Of a DNA stretch of 64,000 nt, positions 60,810 to 64,000 are shown in pieces. Under the pieces are notes generated by a model. That model was given only the letters and a program-made list of their open reading frames with translations. It made no database searches and was not told the origin of the DNA. This DNA is from Pyropia haitanensis (lineage: Eukaryota; Rhodophyta; Bangiophyceae; Bangiales; Bangiaceae), in the NCBI GenBank assembly GCA_008729055.1, contig SDUX01000007.1, positions 4,633,409 through 4,697,408 of the forward strand, in the 5' to 3' direction. Position numbers and translations under genes: made by a program. How positions within the stretch are numbered: the stretch's first letter is position 1; the number at the start of each line of letters is the position of its first letter.

Positions 60810-61078
60810 ATGGGTGCCGCCGAGAGCGTCGACCGCGGCAGCGGCAGCGGCGATGACGCCGCCGTCGACGCCGACGGCGCGCCCGACGGCGGCGCGCGGC
60901 TCGTCGCGACCGCCTCCCTCCACGGCTTCCGCGTCATGAAGGTGTTTCCGGGCTCGCCCGCGTCGCGCGCCGGCCTCGCCCCGTTTGAAGACTTTATCCT
61001 TGCCGTCGACGGGGTGCTGGCCGTGCCGGCGCCGCCGCTGGGTGGCGCCAGTGGGGGGGGCGGAGGCGGCACCTCCCC

Positions 61079-61115
<37 letters not shown>

Positions 61116-61141
61116 AGCGGCGGTGGTGGCGGCGGCAGTGG

Positions 61142-61172
<31 letters not shown>

Positions 61173-61685
61173 GGCGGTGGTGGTCCGTCGCTGGGCGCCC
61201 TCTTGGCGGCCGCCCGTGGGCGCCCCGTCACCCTCCTCGTCTGGTCGTGCATCGACGCGGCGGAGCGGGAGGTGGCGCTGACGCCCGCCCCCTACGCGGG
61301 CCCCGGCCTCCTCGGCGCCGCCGTCCGGCACGAGCCACTGGCGGGCGCCACCGACGGCGCGTGGCACGTGCTCGACGTGCTGCCGGGCTCCCCCGCCGAC
61401 GACGCGGGCCTCTGCCCCGCCGACGACTGGGTCGTCGGCACCGCCGCGGCGGTCTTCCGCACCGAGGCGGAGCTGGGGGCGGTCCTCCGTGACGCCGCCG
61501 CCGTCGGCGGCGTCGCGAGCCTCATGGTCTACTCGGGCGTGACGGGGCGCGTGCGGGGGGTGGAGGTCGCGACGGGGGGGGGTGGGGGGGGGGGGGGTCC
61601 TCGGCGCCGAGACCGCCAATGGGCTGCTGCACGCCATCCCACGGCGGGGGGCGGGGGGGGGGGGGGGAGGGCGGAGGAGACGTAG
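60810..61685 (+). CDS. GRASP: GRASP55/65 Golgi reassembly-stacking protein
   Basis: The ATG at 60810 gives MGAAES, a Gly2 myristoylation signal as in GRASPs. PDZ-like domain 1: HGFRVMKVFPGSPASRAGLA followed by PFEDFILAVDG (38-68), then a Gly/Ser insert (79-125), then LGALLAAARGRPVTLLVWS and LREA-like AEREVALTP. Domain 2: GLLGAAVRHEPLAGATDGAW, HVLDVLPGSPADDAGL and ADDWVVG. The final conserved block GVLGAETANGLLHAIP lies in another frame after the G runs at 61574-61597, and the following G run near 61660 returns to the frame that stops at 61685. Family knowledge: GRASPs tether Golgi membranes by PDZ-mediated self-association. The Ser/Pro-rich regulatory tail of animal GRASPs is absent, as in other simple eukaryotes. 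Confidence 0.85.
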
Positions 61686-63897
61686 CTGCGTGCCCGCCAC
61701 CTGGGCGAGGGGCCGGGTGGGCGCGGGCGTGCGCGTGTGTGGGTGGGCGCGTGTGTACAGGTGGGGGACGGATAGCTCGGGGGCTGTTGCGGAGCTGTTG
61801 GGAGCGATTGTGGCGGCGCGCTGCCGCCCACGGCGTGGGTACCAGCGGGAGGGATCTCCGTCGTTTTGCGTGAGGTTGGGGGGGGGGGGGGGGAGAGGGA
61901 GACGCACTACGCGCATGCCAGCAGCGGCCGTTTTGCAGCAGAAGTGTCTGCCGCGACCCCGTTCCGCTGCCCCCTGGCCGTTGGGTGGCGGTGGCGGGCG
62001 GGTCGGCCGTCGCCTGGCGTGCGTGGTCGCCACCACGCCCCCGCGCGCCGTGTTGCCAGCCGCCGTTACCTGATGGGTCGCGTCGCGCTTTGGCGGGCCG
62101 CGGTCTGGGCTAGGCGGCGCCGCCCCGCCCTTGTCTGCCTTGCCCCCGCGCCGCCATGGACGTGCGCAGGGCGCGCGCCGGGCGTGTATCGCCTTTCCCC
62201 CGCTGCACGCTCTTCTTGTGGCGTGATCGCCGACCGTAGCGGTCGCCGCGGACGGCGACGGCGTCGGCGTCGCGCTGAGCGCTTGTGAGAACGAGGCCGC
62301 AAGCGGACAGGAGTGGACCCGCTGGTGATGGCTCGCCTGTGCCACGTCGGTCACCCCCTGCGCGCCGCCCACCCACGGGGAAGGCGGACACCCGCCTCTC
62401 GCAGGCCCGCCGGCAGCCGACCCCCTGCGCACAGCGCCTCCGGTAAGCCAGCACCGCCAGGACAACCGGTGGTGCTATCGGCGCGGAACCGGCGGTCGTT
62501 GGTGGGAGCATCCCCCGCCTCGTGGCCAGCGTCCAGCCCACCCACCCCCCCCCCACTCCGCAGCAACCGACCGCGGGGATCTCCCCGCGAGGACTTGACG
62601 CCGCGCCTTGTGGCGCCCCGTCCCCCACCGCTTCCACCGGTGGGTCGAGCGACCACGCAGCGGCCGCGTGGGCGAATCGGCCATGGCCGTCGCCCGTGGC
62701 GCCGCCGTCGCGCGCGCCGCACTCGACGCGCGCGTGCCGCTGCCGCCGCGGTGCACGCAACCGCACCGGCCGGCCGCGCCGCGTGCACCGCCGCGACGCA
62801 GTGCGTCCGGGGCAGCTGCGGGCAGCGCATCGGGCAGCCGCGGCGTGACGGCGGCGGGCCACCTCGCATGGCGTACGAGGCAGCCTATTCGCGGGCGCCC
62901 GTGCAACCCGCTTGGGAGCGCGGTGGCCGTGTGCTCGCCGCGGGTGGACCGGAGCTACCGCACGGGCGGGGAGGAGGTTGCGCGCGCCGCCGGTGGTCGG
63001 CCGGTCGCCGAGGGTGGCACCGGCGGTCGCGCTGGTTGCGGCGAGAGAGCGGCGAGAGACGGGTCCACACCGCGGCTCTTGGGCGGCGTTCCCCCGCCGC
63101 TGCTTGTGGTAGCCGACGCCCTCCTCTCCAAAGATCCGCGGCGCGGGTAACGACGGATGGTCATTGTCTCTGGGTGAGAGAACCTCAACAAGCGCGAGGT
63201 CTTCCCCCGAAGGGTCGGTCGCCCCGCAGAGGCGTGCGGACTAATTGTTCTGTAATGGCTGTGAACGCGGGAGTGGCGGAGATTTGCCGCTACTAAGGAC
63301 GAAATAGAGGTACGTACAAGGAGCACGTACACCTGTACAGTACAGAAATCCATCAATCCTATCTCCCCGATCCGACGCGGAACGGCGATGGTAGGAGTGG
63401 CCCCCGTCTCGGCGGCCACTCCTTGGGCCCATCGTGGCTGTCGTGCGCTGGATGCAAAGTGGACCACTGGGGTACTCACCCCCCAGCAACGCGCCGATGG
63501 CGGGATGGGGCTTGTCAGCGCAGTCTGCGCGCGGCGTTGCGCGCCTCAGGCCCGCCCGCCCCCACGGGGAGCGTCGGTTGCATAGGGAATTGGGTTTGCC
63601 TTCCACCGCCCTGTTCGATTGGCACGGCTGGGGTGGTCGTGGCACCAGTCGCCGGCGTGGTGAGAGGCCCACCGGTTCGGATCTTTTCCTCGCGGTCACG
63701 AGCGTCTCCGCGCCGCCGCCGCACCCACTACACTCCCCCCCCCGTACCCCCCCCTACCCGGACGACACGATAGACGGTATCGGATCTTTCCCCGACCGGC
63801 CATTCCCCCCCCCCCTGCACCATACAATCTCGTCGTTCCCCCACGCTACCCGCTTGACGCATCGACGTGCCGCTCGTCCCACCCCCCCCCCGTCACG
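61686..63897. other. Gene-poor region before the right-edge gene
   Basis: No recognisable domain in any frame. Mostly GC-rich, with a more balanced stretch at 63,130-63,370. The final 200 bases are pyrimidine-rich and look like the 5' leader of the gene starting at 63898. Confidence 0.5.
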
Positions 63898-64000
63898 ATG
63901 AGCGCCTTTGTGGTTGGCACCGGCGCCGTCGCCCTGCGCGGCGCGCCCGCCCGCTCGTCTGTGGCTATCCGGCCACGCCTGTTGCGCGCTGCGGCGCCGT
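63898..64000 (+). CDS. Partial gene with plastid transit-like N-terminus
   Basis: The ATG at 63898 follows a pyrimidine-rich leader and opens MSAFVVGTGAVALRGAPARS, continuing SVAIRPRLLRAAAP to the window edge. The near-start Ala-Phe-Val, the lack of acidic residues and the spaced Arg residues match red-algal plastid transit peptides. Only 34 codons are visible, so the mature protein is unknown. Confidence 0.5.
   Translation, partial: MSAFVVGTGAVALRGAPARSSVAIRPRLLRAAAP

Overview
This window reads as nuclear DNA of a very GC-rich, intron-poor photosynthetic eukaryote. A bangiophyte red alga (Porphyra/Pyropia type) fits best. The signs are purely eukaryotic genes (kinesin-13, SART1/Snu66, VPS72/YL1, GRASP), plastid-targeted products (a TauE/SafE carrier with a transit peptide, a phytol-kinase-like enzyme, a transit-peptide start at the right edge), mostly uninterrupted coding regions with one clear GT-AG intron, and extreme G/C homopolymers and (GCC)n tracts. 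The lineage is an inference; a GC-rich green alga cannot be excluded from sequence alone.

Layout, left to right: secreted malectin-domain protein (+, 1913-3073); plastid TauE/SafE permease (-, 3762-5156); germin-like cupin 1 (+, 7228-7950); VPS72/YL1 (+, 8753-11944); SART1/Snu66 (-, 12178-14623); NRAMP metal transporter with one intron (+, 16160-18336); a gene-poor stretch; cupin 2 (+, 21574-22437) and cupin 3 (-, 23728-24450) tail to tail; a low-complexity stretch; RING-H2 protein (-, about 28350-29010); SAM methyltransferase (+, 30754-31971); protein kinase (-, 32207-34300); an AT-richer stretch with a 1.28 kb MITE-like element (36531-37809); kinesin-13 (-, 38724-42844); a 13.7 kb DNA transposon (44026-57760); phytol-kinase-like protein (-, 59121-60161); GRASP (+, 60810-61685); and the first codons of a probable plastid protein (+, 63898 to the edge).

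The outstanding feature is the 13,735 bp element bounded by perfect 73 bp terminal inverted repeats. The repeats are built from alternating CTTCAAG/CTTGAAG motifs, and more copies lie inside both ends. It carries two large divergent genes: a 1173-residue protein with a plausible DDE-transposase layout and Cys-rich knuckles, and a 993-residue protein of unknown function with a degenerate AW(T/A)xP repeat. Its base composition is less GC-rich than the surrounding DNA and it largely lacks the host's G/C runs.

A second theme is that conserved proteins (SART1, kinesin-13, NRAMP, GRASP, RING) continue in a different frame on either side of long G or C runs. Homopolymer-length errors in the assembly are the simplest explanation. 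The genes are mostly independent housekeeping functions (splicing, chromatin, microtubules, Golgi, metal and anion transport, prenol metabolism). The three cupins form a small family that shows gene conversion.
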